Shown one piece after another: positions 10,742 to 22,324 of a DNA stretch of 64,000 bases. The stretch spans positions 806,001 through 870,000 of the forward strand of contig NW_026251709.1 in the NCBI RefSeq assembly GCF_025024155.1, read 5' to 3'. The position numbers were made by a program, and so were the translations under genes. The notes beneath the pieces were generated by a model, which made no database searches, was not told the origin of the DNA, and worked only from the letters and a program-made list of their open reading frames with translations. Source of the DNA: Gamsiella multidivaricata. Lineage: Eukaryota; Mortierellomycota; Mortierellomycetes; Mortierellales; Mortierellaceae. Numbering within the stretch: position 1 is the stretch's first letter; each line of letters begins with the position of its first letter.

Positions 10742-11067
10742 TACCAAAAACACGCGGGCCAGAGAGAAAACGAAGAAAAAAAACCAGCATGCAAAGTATA
10801 TGGAAATGGTAACACTAGATCTAGATCCTACCGCACAAGTTCAGGGAGGGTCGAAGTCTTGCCCGCCATGATATTCCACAATATTATTTCATGGAGCAAA
10901 ATATTCCAAAGGGAGGATGTGTGTTGAGGTTGCTAATTTGAAAGTCAAATTGGTACCTCCGCTTTTTAGTCTATGCAGAATGTGAAGCGCTTGAGTTGAG
11001 AATCTATCCCGACCAGCTTATGATCCCGCAAAGGACCCCTATCGCGTGTCCGTTTGCCGCAGGTACC
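10742..11067 (+). repeat. Downstream copy of the diverged direct repeat
   Basis: Same orientation as 6601-6848 and about 4.1 kb downstream, just beyond the end of the LRR pseudogene. It contains a block of about 80 bp (near 10830-10910) absent from the upstream copy. It ends near GCCGCAGGTACC, matching GCCGCAGATATATACC upstream. Confidence 0.7.
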
Positions 11068-11587
11068 AAAGAGAAAAAAAAAAGGCACAGGATACAGGGC
11101 AGGGGTTTACGGTCTGCATGTACCTGAAAATCACTTTACGGCAAATTGATTTTGTACGACCCTGCAACGCGTATTAAGCTCCTTTTTTTTTTTTGACGGC
11201 TGAAGCATTTAATATCATGTACCTCCAGATCTTTTCTGTATTGCAATTCCCTGGTGGTTTATGTCCGGTAGCGACGATAGCAGCCTGCATCGCAGGCCCG
11301 ATCGATTGCGTGCGTGGTTCCACAGACTGTGGCGCGTCCGCAAGCGAACAAAGAAAGCCTTATTGCCATTTGTTATGGATAAGGAAAAATTGCCAGAGTC
11401 CTCTTACCTCACCTGTGGAGTAAAAGCCCTTCATATGGCCATATGAACCTCTAAAGGTGACCCTTGCAGAGGGAAAGATGCAGGTACCTGTCGTCGATAA
11501 GGCTGTTATTTGACTCTGAAGGCAACTCCAAACAATACGGATACATCGCGGTTTCGTGGTTCCTTCTCCAACCTCACGAAAAAAGCG
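11068..11587. other. Intergenic region, no gene recognised
   Basis: AT-rich sequence with an A tract near 11075 and a T tract near 11185. A few ORFs under 95 codons on both strands carry no motifs. The right end is presumably the upstream region of the LPMO gene. Confidence 0.45.
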
Positions 11588-11595
11588 TATAAATA
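11588..11595 (+). promoter_or_regulatory. TATA box of the LPMO gene
   Basis: TATAAATA lies about 130 bp upstream of the chosen ATG at 11727. It is followed by a C/T-rich leader with many CAAC/CTTC blocks, a typical fungal 5' leader. Confidence 0.6.
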
Positions 11596-11726
11596 CACCA
11601 TCGACCACGCTCCACAAACAGTTCCTCCTCATCTCTTCCTGTCTTCCACTTCAGTCTTGTCAACTTACCACAGCAACAACTCTTTCACTCAAGTCTTCAT
11701 TCAGTCCTTCTACTCAATCTTCAACC

Positions 11727-12407
11727 ATGCACTTCACCCGCTCCATCACCTCCTTTGTTCTAGGCCTCATCACCCTCGTGGCTCTTGCCTCTGTCACCCA
11801 GGCCCATGTCGGTCTCCTTCGTCCTTGTGCTCGTGGAAGCCCCCGCGCCGGCTGCCCTCCACCCTCGAATGGCCAGTACATCGACTATGATCTGAACTCT
11901 CCTATCGGGACCCATGACTCCCAGAACGCTCCCCTCTGCAAGCAATCCATCCCTTCTGCCATCCGCACCGTCCTCACTGCTGGTCAGAGCATCCAAACCT
12001 CTTATTCTGTTGGCGCCCCCCACATGGGCGGACACTGCCAATGGGCCCTCTCGTACGACGGTGGCCGTACCTGGGTTGTGCTCAAGACCATGATCCGCAG
12101 CTGTCTCCAGGGCATCAGCGGTGGACAAGATTACTCGGTTTCGGTGCCCTTGCCTGCGAACGCGCCTAATGGCAAGGCAACCTTGATGTGGTTGTGGAAC
12201 AATGCGGTCGGTAACCGAGAGCTGTACTCGAACTGTGCAGATGTTGAGATCCAGGGCGGACCCAATGGTGGACAGCTGTCTGGTGTAGTGCCTTTGATTG
12301 CGAACTACGGTGCCGGTAGTGTGCTCATCCCAGAGTTTGGTGGTGCGGGCCAGCCTGATGGATCTGAGGCGTTTAATACGCGCAAACCTATCACTATTTC
12401 GGCTTAG
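11727..12407 (+). CDS. Secreted lytic polysaccharide monooxygenase-like protein (AA11-like)
   Basis: A 226-residue intronless gene. The reading frame is open further upstream, but the start at 11727 is chosen because it begins a signal peptide (MHFTRSITSFVLGLITLVAL...) whose cleavage after TQA leaves histidine as mature residue 1, the hallmark of the copper His-brace. Further histidines occur in APHMGGHCQW at mature residues 73 and 77, giving a second ligand candidate. The C-terminal block WLWNNAVGNRELYSNCADVEI closely resembles the AA11 signature around the axial aromatic residue. About eight cysteines are present. AA11 enzymes oxidatively cleave chitin, so a role in cell-wall remodelling or chitin use is inferred. 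There is no carbohydrate-binding module or GPI tail. It converges on the ABC transporter gene downstream. AA11 itself is likely but not certain; related Mucoromycota LPMO-like clades look similar. Confidence 0.78.
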   Translation: MHFTRSITSFVLGLITLVALASVTQAHVGLLRPCARGSPRAGCPPPSNGQYIDYDLNSPIGTHDSQNAPLCKQSIPSAIRTVLTAGQSIQTSYSVGAPHMGGHCQWALSYDGGRTWVVLKTMIRSCLQGISGGQDYSVSVPLPANAPNGKATLMWLWNNAVGNRELYSNCADVEIQGGPNGGQLSGVVPLIANYGAGSVLIPEFGGAGQPDGSEAFNTRKPITISA

Positions 12408-12966
12408 AGAGCATGGGGTCGTGGGGTCTTGACCAATTAACCTCGTGAAGCATTCACCTAGAGAAAGCAATCTTCATATGTACAAGAAAAAAAAAAAAAA
12501 AAAGAGTTAAAGAAGCAATGGTAGCAATAGCAACTAGGGATGTGTAAATAAATACGCTCCAGACGCAGGCGTCTGGGCGAAATACGCTTTCTGTTTTCAT
12601 TTCCAGCAACAGAGGCTAATTCAATTAGGCACTTCACGGCAGATTCAACGTGAGCAAGCAGAGTATCGAAAGGTGTATATCTGAAGGCAGTCATCTATGT
12701 GTATGCATTCACTAAGAGTGGAAGTATTACCAAGAAGCGTACATAGCCGGCATATTAGGCGAAGCAAGTCTAAGTGGGTAGCACAGAGCTCCCAACTAAT
12801 AAGAATCAAGATGAAGTTGCTACACATAAAAGTTCATTTCACATTTTCATATCAACTGGATCCAAGAGTTTTTTTTTTGTAATATATTTCAATGGTATGT
12901 GTGGTAGTTTAATTTACAGGCAGGTCTATGTTGTTTATATCTCTAAAAGATAATATCAAAAGCCCC
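12408..12966. other. Convergent 3' region between LPMO and ABC transporter genes
   Basis: AT-rich sequence between two convergent genes, with a poly-A tract near 12486-12502 and a T tract near 12870. It probably holds both 3' UTRs. Nothing else recognised. Confidence 0.5.
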
Positions 12967-15900
12967 TTAGCGACGATCCCAACGGACAAAGCGGATCGCA
13001 ACCATGAGCATGATGATGTTAAAGGCGAGGTAGACGCACAGGATGCCAACGTTTCTCCAGCGGTGGCTAAAGTCCATGCTGAGGGCGCCGTAGAAGTCTT
13101 GACCGTACTCATACTGGCAGTACTGGCAGTTCGAGGTATCGTTAGGGTTGTTGATGTATCCGACAGCCTTCTCCATAAAGGCTGCAGCATAAGAAGCACA
13201 GGTCTGTCCAGCAGGCACATTAAAGATCGAGAACTCGTCGCTGGCGCAGTGAACTGGGACGTCGTGAAGCTGAGCCGAGACAAGGCCCTCGATGACGTAG
13301 TGGTAAGGATCGAGCCAGTACATCCACGAGGACCAGAACTTGGGCATCTGGTCCTTGGCAATCATGACACCGCAGAACAGGTTGAGCGACGAGAAGATGA
13401 AGGGGTTCAGAAGGGCAGCGACGGTCGTCGAAGGCGTGAGTGCAGCAATGAGCTGACCAAGGGTGACGGCGAACAAACAGAAGAGAACAATCATCAACCA
13501 GGTAAAGAAGGTCAAGGCCGAGTCCGAGACAAAGCCAACAGTCCAGTAGAAGACGGCAAAGAAGACCGTGGCCGAGAGAATAACGTATGGAATCTCAATG
13601 ACCATGATTGACACGGCAAAGGGCTTCCAACCGTAATATTTACCGGCAAACTCGCGGTAGAACCACTGACGCTCCATGTGGAATCGAGGCTGGACCATGT
13701 TGACGAGAAGGGCAGCCATGACCATGATCTGGAAAATGACGAAGACACGGGATTGAAGATCGACCTTGGTAGCACCAAGCTTGTAGAAAGAGAAACCGTT
13801 CAGGAGCGCAAAGATGATCATCATGAAGACACGACCAAAGTTGTACTGGGGCAGACGCCAGTAGGTCCTGGACATGCGCTGGAAGACATACTTAAGCTGC
13901 ATCCTAGTGGGGGTGGCGTACTCGAGACCCTCGTTTGAGGTGACGACAGCGCTAGACTTGCGAGTGGTCTTGATGTTGGCAAGCAAGTTGCTCTTTTCAG
14001 GCGAAGCAGCCCAGATCTCAGGCCAGTTGAGGTCAGAGTGGCGGGCATTGACGACGTCGAGAATGTATTCAGCGGGGTTGGCATCAGAGGCGCACTTGGG
14101 AGCGCCGTTCTTCTCAAAGTAGTTGATCAAGTCCTGGGAATCGTGTCCGAGCTCACCAAAGAAGACAGTCTTTCCGCCCTTGGCCAAGAGGAGCAAATCG
14201 TCAAAGAAGGCGAACAACTGCGACGAAGGCTGATGGATAGTGCAGAGAATAGCCTGACCCTGATCGGTCAACTTGCGCATGAAACGCATGATGTTGTACG
14301 AGGCCTGGGCATCCAAACCGGAGGTAGGCTCGTCCAAGAAGAGTAGCTTGGGCTTGGCGACCAGTTCAACACCGATGGTGAGACGCTTGCGCTCCTCGAC
14401 AGAGATACCGAGGCCAGATTCAGTGGTACCGACCAAGGCATCAGCAATGTTCTCCATCTCGAGAATGTGGATGATCTCCTCGACATAGGCGTTCTTCTCC
14501 TCCTCAGGGACATCGGCAGGCTGACGCAGGTGGGCAGAGAAGCGAAGGGCCTCTCTGACAGTGCACTCGGGGACGTGGACATCAAGCTGCTCGCAGTATC
14601 CGGTCGTACGCTGGAAATCACGGCGAAGGGGCTCGCCATCGACCTCGATCTGGCCCGTGACCGTACCAGTGTTCTTGCGCTGGGCGAGAACATCCAGAAG
14701 AGTGGTCTTTCCAGCACCGGAGGATCCCATAAGAGCGGTCATCGTTCCGGGCTTGACGAGACCAGCGATACCAGTCAGCAACTGCTTCTTGCCCGAGGGA
14801 TCAGACTTATAGGGAACAACATAGTCGAGGTTCTCCCAGGCAAAGACGGATCCCTTGGCCATCTCGAGTTCGATACCAGAGTTGTCCTTGGCAGCAGCAG
14901 GGTTCGAAGCAGCAACAGTCGAAACGGAAGCAGCGGGGCGAGACTCCTCATCCTCGGGCTTGTTCTCGACGATTACAGAACCCTTCTTGAAGATGTTGGT
15001 GGAGAAACCTCCCTTACCGAACTCAATCTTCTCCAGAGCAAGGCAGGTAATAGAGACAAAGAGCAACCAAAACAGGAAGACGGCAAGGACATCATACCAC
15101 ATATCCGATGTCTTGTAGCGGTAGGCAGCATAAAGATAATCAGAACCGTCGACCTCGGTCAAACCAGGCTTGGAACCGGCGAGAGAGCAGACCTGGTACT
15201 GGACATCGGTGTAAGTGGGGCCGTGAGGAACCATGGTAGGACCAGCGCAGTCAAACTTGAGTCCACGCATTTCATTTGAGATCAGAGCCTTGAAAGCATA
15301 GGCCAGAGGATTGATCCAGAAGATCCAGATGAACCAAGGGTGCATGGACTGATACGGAATCATGTAGCCAGAATACAAGATCAAGGCCAAGAGAATCAGA
15401 CCAGAGTTGCGAGAAGCCGCGTCGAAGGTAGCAGAAACGGCAGCCCACATGCGGAAGAAGGCCGTCATGCACATGGCTGTTAAGAACAGGATGAAGCAGA
15501 AGAAGAACCATTTGCCTGCCTCGAGCTGCAAGCCGGACATGAAGTAGAGTACGACAGCAAAGAGGATAATCTGGACGATAATGAGAGGAATATCGACACA
15601 GATCTGGGCAATGGCGAAGGCAGAGGGACGGTACATGGCAAAGTTCTTGTGCTTGTACAAGATCGGGCGACCTTGCATAGCCATAGGCAACTCAGCTTGA
15701 GAGATCAGGGCGTTGAAGAGCAGAGAAAAGAAGAGAACACCTCCGCGAGTAAAGGTTCCACTTGCGTCTGTCTTCAGCTTAAAGAACACGGATCCGACAA
15801 TGATAGCTTTGATAACCTGTGTTGCAGAAAAGATAATAAAAATGTTAACAGCCGTCGAAGATGTTGTGAAGCCATTGTCGATAATATGATGTGATAGTGA

Positions 15901-17734
15901 TAGTGGAGAAGACTTACATTAGAGGCATAACGGGAAATGACCGAGCTCATGTCTCCACGAGTGAGCTGGACCTGGCGCACGGTCAGGGTCTTGACCTGGC
16001 CAGCAAAAGAAATAGTGTAGGGGTTCTTCACAGAGACGTGCTTCTGCTTGACCTGCTTGGCAGCCTCCTTGAATTGCTCGATGGGGATGTCCTCCTTGAC
16101 AGAGTCCTGGTAAGTAATACGGTGACTCTCGACCGATGTGTAAAAAGCCGAGGCCTTGAAGACGTCCTCGAACTGTTTGGGAGTGTGGGGAACACGACCC
16201 TCGAAACCGCTGCGAGCCTTGCGCTCGTGAGGATCGGTGACAGCGGTCAAGAAATCGGCGGTGGTCTGACGAGCGGGGCACTCGAAACCGAGGTCGATGA
16301 AGTACTGACGAGCCTCGTTGGCGGGACCAAAGTAAATGCAGCGACCCTCGTAAAGAAGAAGAGTCTTGTCAAAGAGATCGTAGATGTTCTCGGACTAGTA
16401 CGATTCCATAGAGATATAGTACGTTAGAAAAGAGCGCCATGAATGATGACGATGATGTATGACAAAGAAATCACGAAGGAGGTACTTACAGCCTGGTAGA
16501 TGGAGACCATGGTGGCCTTTTTCATCAGGTTGGTCATGACACGAAGGGACTTGACATAGTCAAGAGCCGAGGAAGCATCAAGACCTCGAGTGGAACCGTC
16601 CCACATGTTGATGGAGGAGCGGGTGGCCATCTGCTCGGCAATCGAAAGGCGCTTGCGCTCTCCTCCAGAGATACCACGGATAAAGGCGTTACCGACGACA
16701 GTCTCGACCTGCTTGGTCAGACCGTACATCTTAGTGAGGACATCCAAGAACTCGTTAACGAACTGCTTCTTTTGGGACTGCTCAGGCAGACGCTTGCCAG
16801 GGGTCTTAGTCTTTAAAGCAGTCGTCAAAGTCTGGCGCACAGTCAAGGTGGGATAATGGAAGTCATCTGTGAATGAAAAAAAAAAAAAAAGAAAAGGTCA
16901 GATACAAATTCTTCAGCATTGATTGCCACATATCATTAAGAGAAAGAAACAATTAATATTACCTTCTTGGTTGTACAAAACTTCACCGCGGTGGTGCTCA
17001 GCAATCTCGTGGGCATTGAAGGGTCCGTAGGTGACTTCACCCGAGACACTCTTGTAGTTCTTGCGGTCGTTGGCGAGGACGCGAAGGAGAGTGGAGCATC
17101 CAGCACCTGGACGACCGAGAACGAGGATCATCTCGCCGTCCTTGCAGTATCCGTTCATGGGATGGAGGATGGTCTTGGTAATGGTCTTGGGAGCAGATTG
17201 ACCCTTGGAGAAGGCCTTCTTGGCCCAGAAGTAAGGGTTGATGAGGTTGGAGAGACCGATGAAGGGGTCAGCAAACGTCTTGATGTACTGGGCACCAACA
17301 CCCTCGCCCAAGACCTCGAGGTTCTCCCAGACGACTCCGAGGTGGCGGCGCTTGATGCCAGCATCATCAGCGCGGGGAATGATGTCCTGCAGATAATCGG
17401 TCAAATCAAAGTCGCCATTGTCGCCAGAGGCCTTCTCGCCGGTTTGAGTGCGGTAGATCGAGGAGCGCCTGGTGAGCTGACGCTCCAGCTTCTTGAAGTC
17501 CTTCTCGGCACCAATGACGTTCACACGGGAGGGGCCCTCGCCCCAGCGGCCGCTAATGGCGTCTTCGTAGGTGCCGGTCTCTGAGTGATCATCGGTGTCG
17601 ACGTCATCGTCCTTTTCGTTGCCGAGGGGGATGACGGTTTCTTGTTGGTGTTGGTGATGGGAGGCGTTGCGCAAGATACCCGTAGGTCCCTTGGGCTCAG
17701 GTGCTCCCAAGGTGGTTTCGCTTGGGTTGGACAT
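12967..17734 (-). CDS. PDR-type full-length ABC transporter (ABCG family)
   Basis: Four coding exons: 17734-16963, 16866-16490, 16394-15918 and 15816-12967. All introns have GT-AG borders, and the joined frame is open for 1,491 residues, the normal size for fungal pleiotropic drug resistance pumps. The order is NBD1-TMD1-NBD2-TMD2. NBD1 has the fungal-type degenerate Walker A GRPGAGCSTLLRVL (Cys replacing Lys, about residue 203), a normal signature GGERKRLSIAEQ and a deviant Walker B (INMWDGSTRGLDAS). NBD2 has a canonical Walker A GSSGAGKTTLLDVL (about 900), the deviant signature VEERKRLTIG and Walker B LLFLDEPTSGLDAQ. This pairing gives one hydrolytic site, as in Pdr5/Cdr1. Membrane segments follow each NBD and the C-terminus ends RFVRWDRR. 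Expected function: plasma-membrane efflux of hydrophobic drugs or lipids. A TATAAAG box lies about 320 bp upstream. Confidence 0.93.
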
Positions 17735-18055
17735 GATGTCGTGGAGGTGTGCTTAGGTCAGCCGAACTGGGTGGTACAGAGTGTAGATCAACAATGATAA
17801 TGTGCTGTGCTGTTGTTGAGTGTGAGGTATGAGAGAGCCTTTGTGAAGGAGGGAGAGTGGAGAGAAAGAGTGAGAGTGGAGAGTAGTGGTTTGGTGTCAA
17901 TGCAGTGGATTATGAAGCGAGGGAGAGGAATGTATTAAAGAGTAGAATACAGTGAAAATAAACAACAAAGAAAAGAAAAGATAAAAAGGTATTGAAGAAG
18001 AAGAAGATGCTGGAGAATGAGAAAAAAGAGGGCGATGGAGCGGAAACCGATGGTG

Positions 18056-18062
18056 CTTTATA
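18056..18062 (-). promoter_or_regulatory. TATA box upstream of the ABC transporter gene
   Basis: TATAAAG on the minus strand, 322 bp upstream of the ATG at 17734. It is followed on that strand by an A/T- and CT-rich leader, consistent with a long 5' UTR. Confidence 0.45.
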
Positions 18063-19427
18063 TCCTTTTCTCATTGTCCTTCCCTCGGCAATTGCGGCGC
18101 ACCTTTTCTTTTCTCTCTGGGGCGACACCAAATCAGCAGTGGTCGGACATTCAGATAGACCACCCTTATAATAAAAAATAGAAATTTAATTTCCTTATTC
18201 ATTCCCTATTCAGTCCGATATGTCGCCGGGTCCTTGTATTCCCGGGAGGGAGGACAAGGGTTGTCTGAATCTTAAATATTTGAAATGAAAGATCGTCTAA
18301 GACATATCCCAGCATCTTATCTTGCTATCCAATAGTCTCCTGCCCCTGTCCCCTGTCCCCTGTGGCTAAATTTGACCCGAGCTACTCTTTTTATTCTTCC
18401 TTTTTTTTATTCTTTTTTCTTTTAAGGTTCCTTTCCTCGGTAGGAGATCAGCCATCCTTGTCGCTATTCTGACACGTTCTCTACCCCTCTGTTCCCCCTC
18501 GGTCCTTCCCTGTCCAGAGGCTGTCTATCAAAAAGTCCTCTTCGACTCGCCTCAAACACCTGTTCTACTGCACTGATGCCCCTGTGCTATCTGCGCATAA
18601 ATTTCGCACGCTTGTTTGTGCCCAGATCCCTACTCCACCCTCGGGCGGTCAGGCAGCGTTTGAGCGCATTTTGCATTTGAAATGCCGCCATAGCTGTTGG
18701 ATCATCTCTCCTGCTCGCTACAGCATTGTCTCCGTCCACAATAATTTACATCCAGAGCCTCAGCACAGCTTTCTAGATTGGAAACCAACTAAAACATCCA
18801 GCAAGATATCGCAAGGGTCGCCATGCTAGGCATAAGAAGCAGTAGCTCCAACATAGACTTGCCCCACTCTGCTCAACGCGAAGGGCCGGCTTCTATTTTC
18901 CCTTCTCCAACCGCATTCCCCACACACGCTGTTCGCCACGGTAAGCACTCTCCTATCTCATACAGAACATTATATACTAATGTGCTTTCCCCATGGTCCA
19001 ATCGAACTCCACTCTATTCATGTGTTCAAGGTTATGGAGGATGGCGCAAGGTGTCCATCCCGTACATTGAGAGCATGGCAAAAATAGGCCAACATGCAGC
19101 ACCAATGCAACCTGGAGTATTGCAGGTGAACTCTATGCGCCTTTCCAGATACTGTTTTTATACTGATATGTTTAGAGCAGGGGCACGTTATTCCATCCCG
19201 GTGCATTTGCCCATGGAGATTATGGAGATCGTTCTCATTGCTCCGATCAGGGACTCCTTGGATCGCCGACAAGGGAGCTTTTTACGCTCGTCAACAGTTT
19301 ACACCCTGCCCACAGCCAGGTCGGACGTTAAAAATAAAGAAATAGCAATGAACAGCCACGATGTAGATCAACCTGTCGGCTTTTTCTTAACCCGTCTAGC
19401 AGAACACACTCTTGCTCCAGGCGCCTA

Positions 19428-19450
19428 TTTTTTTTTTTTTTTTTTTTTTT
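19428..19450. repeat. Homopolymer T tract (23 bp)
   Basis: Uninterrupted run of T following GCGCCTA. A simple repeat and a likely length polymorphism or sequencing-error site. Confidence 0.9.
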
Positions 19451-19645
19451 CATTGGCCTATCAGCAGTACACACGCAGCAATGTGTAGCAGATAAAAGAA
19501 AGGGGGTTACTTATGAACCGCACAGGATACCGCGACAGCACGTTATTAAAAAGGCTTCTGTTTCCCGTTAGTGTTGCGAATCCCTTGTACATGCGGAGGC
19601 TACGCGTTTGAAAGCTATCAACCGGCGCCCTTTTATTGCCGTAAA

Positions 19646-19694
19646 ATAAAAAAAGGAAAAGGAAAAGGAAAAGAAAAAGAAAAAGAAAAAGAAG
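19646..19694. repeat. Purine simple repeat (GGAAAA/GAAAAA)n
   Basis: Consecutive units of GGAAAA passing into GAAAAA over about 49 bp. All bases are purines on the plus strand. Confidence 0.9.
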
Positions 19695-22324
19695 GGACTT
19701 TTTGATCTTCCGCGTTTTTATTGCTCACAGAACGCAATTATAAGCAGTTTATAAAAAGAGCGTCGTCTTCCCCACGCACAATTCGTTCGAAATACCAGCG
19801 ATCTTGGACACGATCCCCTGCATCTTTTCTTTCCTTCCTGTTTTCTAACCAATGCTTCCACGCTTTTAGCACATTGGACGCTTGCCCAGGAGAAGACGAT
19901 CTAAAACTACTGAACTAATCAGCAATTTCCAGCAAAGGCATGCAAAAACCATAGATACAAACGTTGAAACATAAGCTGCGGCACAGAAAATACCCATGCT
20001 TCATTCCACATCCGCTTCTCTGGAAGTACAGCGCAGCTGCATGTTTCGTATTCCTTGTATCTGAAATATCTGTTCCTTCAAGCTAAAGAGTTGTCCGTCT
20101 GGGTTTCATTAAGGTTTCATATGGGTCATTAAACCAATTTAAGTCGAGACGGCAGGCCCGCACCCGCCTCGGCGAGAAATTTATCCCCACCGCCCAAAGA
20201 CTCTCGATCGCGCTCCCTGCAGCCAACGCTTAGTGCTCTTTCTCTTGCAACCTTCTTATTCTTATCGCTCAAAGTCGAAGTACATGTACATAGTCCAGGT
20301 GATCTACTCGCCTTTTGATCCCAATGAACTATACCTTCCTTTGTCCCACCCACGCGCCATTTTATTCGTCGCCTGCTTGCATGCCTGCTCGGCCCAGGAG
20401 ACAGGAGACGACAGACACTATCAGAAACAGGTGTGAGATGAGGCATAGGTCGGGCCATAAGTGATAAAGAGTTACCGCGGCATTGGGACTGAGCTGTGTC
20501 AGAGATGGTATTTGTAAACATCTGCACCGCAGATAAACATTGATGCTGTTTGTTTCCCCTTTTGAACCCGATGCTTATTCTCATAGTACTGTACACAAGA
20601 CACAGACCATTGACACGCAAACATTGATATGTATTAATAAACATTATAGATAGTCGCTATTATCGCATAAGGGTTTACCCAAAAGGATTAGCTTGCTCAC
20701 TCGCCTTGTATCCCTTTTTTTTGTTTACTCCCGCCTTCTTTCCGTTATGCTCATACCCATTAGCCCATTTTGCTCTCCCCCATGGCTCCATTTTCAATTG
20801 ATTTGTCAGTGGTCAGTGTGGATTCAAGGGAATGATTTTTCCGAAGGAAAAGCACCAAGACGTCATTCGTGAACTCAAAAGGAGACGACGGCAAAATTTC
20901 CCCATTTGGATAACAATCCAGAGCTTTGTGCAGATATGCATTGATGTGCATTTAGAGAGAGAGAGCGCTCGCATCTGTCCACGTGGAATAAAGAGAGGGA
21001 GTTGATTTTATCTTGCCAAAGTGCATCCCACCAGGGAAAGACTTTGCCGTCAATCTTATCAGATCCCCATACGATAGTCCCAAAAGATCTTATGAATGGC
21101 TACTCCTTCCCTCAGGCAACACCCACGTTTGCGCTTGGGCGCTGCGGCCTCACAATGAATGGCGATGCTTAGAATCATCAGGGAATCTATCTGCAAAGGC
21201 ACTGTACCCGCATATTTCTGCCTGGCTCCTAGTGGATCCGATGTACCCGAGATATGACTGATGATCTCCAGTGCTGTGCTAAGAGGACACATGGTCCACG
21301 TTCCCACAAGCAGAGGGGAGGGGATGCGCGTGTTGCCTAGGACGCGCCAGACGATAGTTTTGTCTCCACAAAGGGCTCACAAGCTGACTCCGTACTGCGC
21401 TTAACACCTTCTTCTCAACAGATATTTCTATGCACACACACAGACACATACGCATATTATTAGTTCGACGACAGAGGGTAACGGTGCTCTACAAACAAGA
21501 GATCCACTGAATTTTATTATCAATCTGCAATACGGACAAGAGACTCCATTCATGCAACCTTGACACGGACACACATATATATCTTGGCCTGGGTGTCCGA
21601 ACGTTACACCACACTCGCCAATAATCCTCTCAGCCGAAAAGTGAAACAACGAGGCCGAAACTGAGGGATGGGATGTATACGCGGGTACCATGACGGGCGC
21701 TTCTCGGCTTGGGCTGTTCAGCTGGGGATGAGAGTCCGAGTCCATAACATGGTCCGGCTGTTCATGGGCGTTCACACGGAGGGCATAGGCAAGAGTAAGG
21801 GCAGGAGTGTGGAGATTAAACCCTATAGCTTGACGATGTGATGAGGGGTAGAGATGACACTTTGAGAAGCAATTGCCTGTTGTCGCACAATGGTCCAAGG
21901 GCTGGAAGAGGCAATGTTGAGAAAGAAGCGGGATGCGGATGCTGCTCCCTGCAGCACAAGATGGCGACCATCTGCTCTCATATGATTATGGCCAGCCGTG
22001 GTCATTGTTCTACAGTTCCAACACATATGCAGACCATCGATCGAAGGGAAGACATGTGCGCCCCGGAGCTCATCCCCGAGACACGGAAGCATCGGAGGAG
22101 TCACTCATCGCCATATTTATTCTCTTTCTCCACACTTTTCTTCATCCCTTTTTCTTCTTTTTCTCCCTTTTCTTCTTCTTCTCGCCTTGACATCTTTCTA
22201 TCCCCCCCGCCATCCTTCTTTCCGTGCATACTTCGCCATCTCGGACCTAAGCTTCCCCCTCCGCTTCCAGTTCAAATCTCGTCTCGAAACTCTCTTCGAA
22301 TACAGACGAGACCCCACGCCCATC

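Larger units (their letters stand above)
18063..22324. other. Gene-poor 4.2-kb region, no gene recognised
   Basis: Many short ORFs on both strands but none with a recognisable domain. The longest plus-strand frame (18823-19488) runs through a 23-bp T tract that would encode poly-Phe. Codon use looks random. The last ~230 bp (22100-22324) are strongly pyrimidine-rich and probably the promoter/leader of the b5-ACAD gene. Confidence 0.5.

Noticed and set aside
11760..12470. 236-codon frame antisense to the LPMO gene
   Set aside because: The sense strand has a signal peptide and clear LPMO motifs; the antisense frame has none.
14467..15279. 270-codon plus-strand frame within the ABC transporter gene
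   Set aside because: Antisense of the conserved NBD2 and transmembrane region; no independent evidence.
18823..19488. 221-codon plus-strand frame in the gene-poor region
   Set aside because: It passes through the 23-bp T tract, giving poly-Phe, has no domain and no codon bias; probably chance.
20129..20644. 171-codon minus-strand frame, Arg/Ser-rich
   Set aside because: No motif, overlapping frames on the other strand, no splice context or recognisable start.
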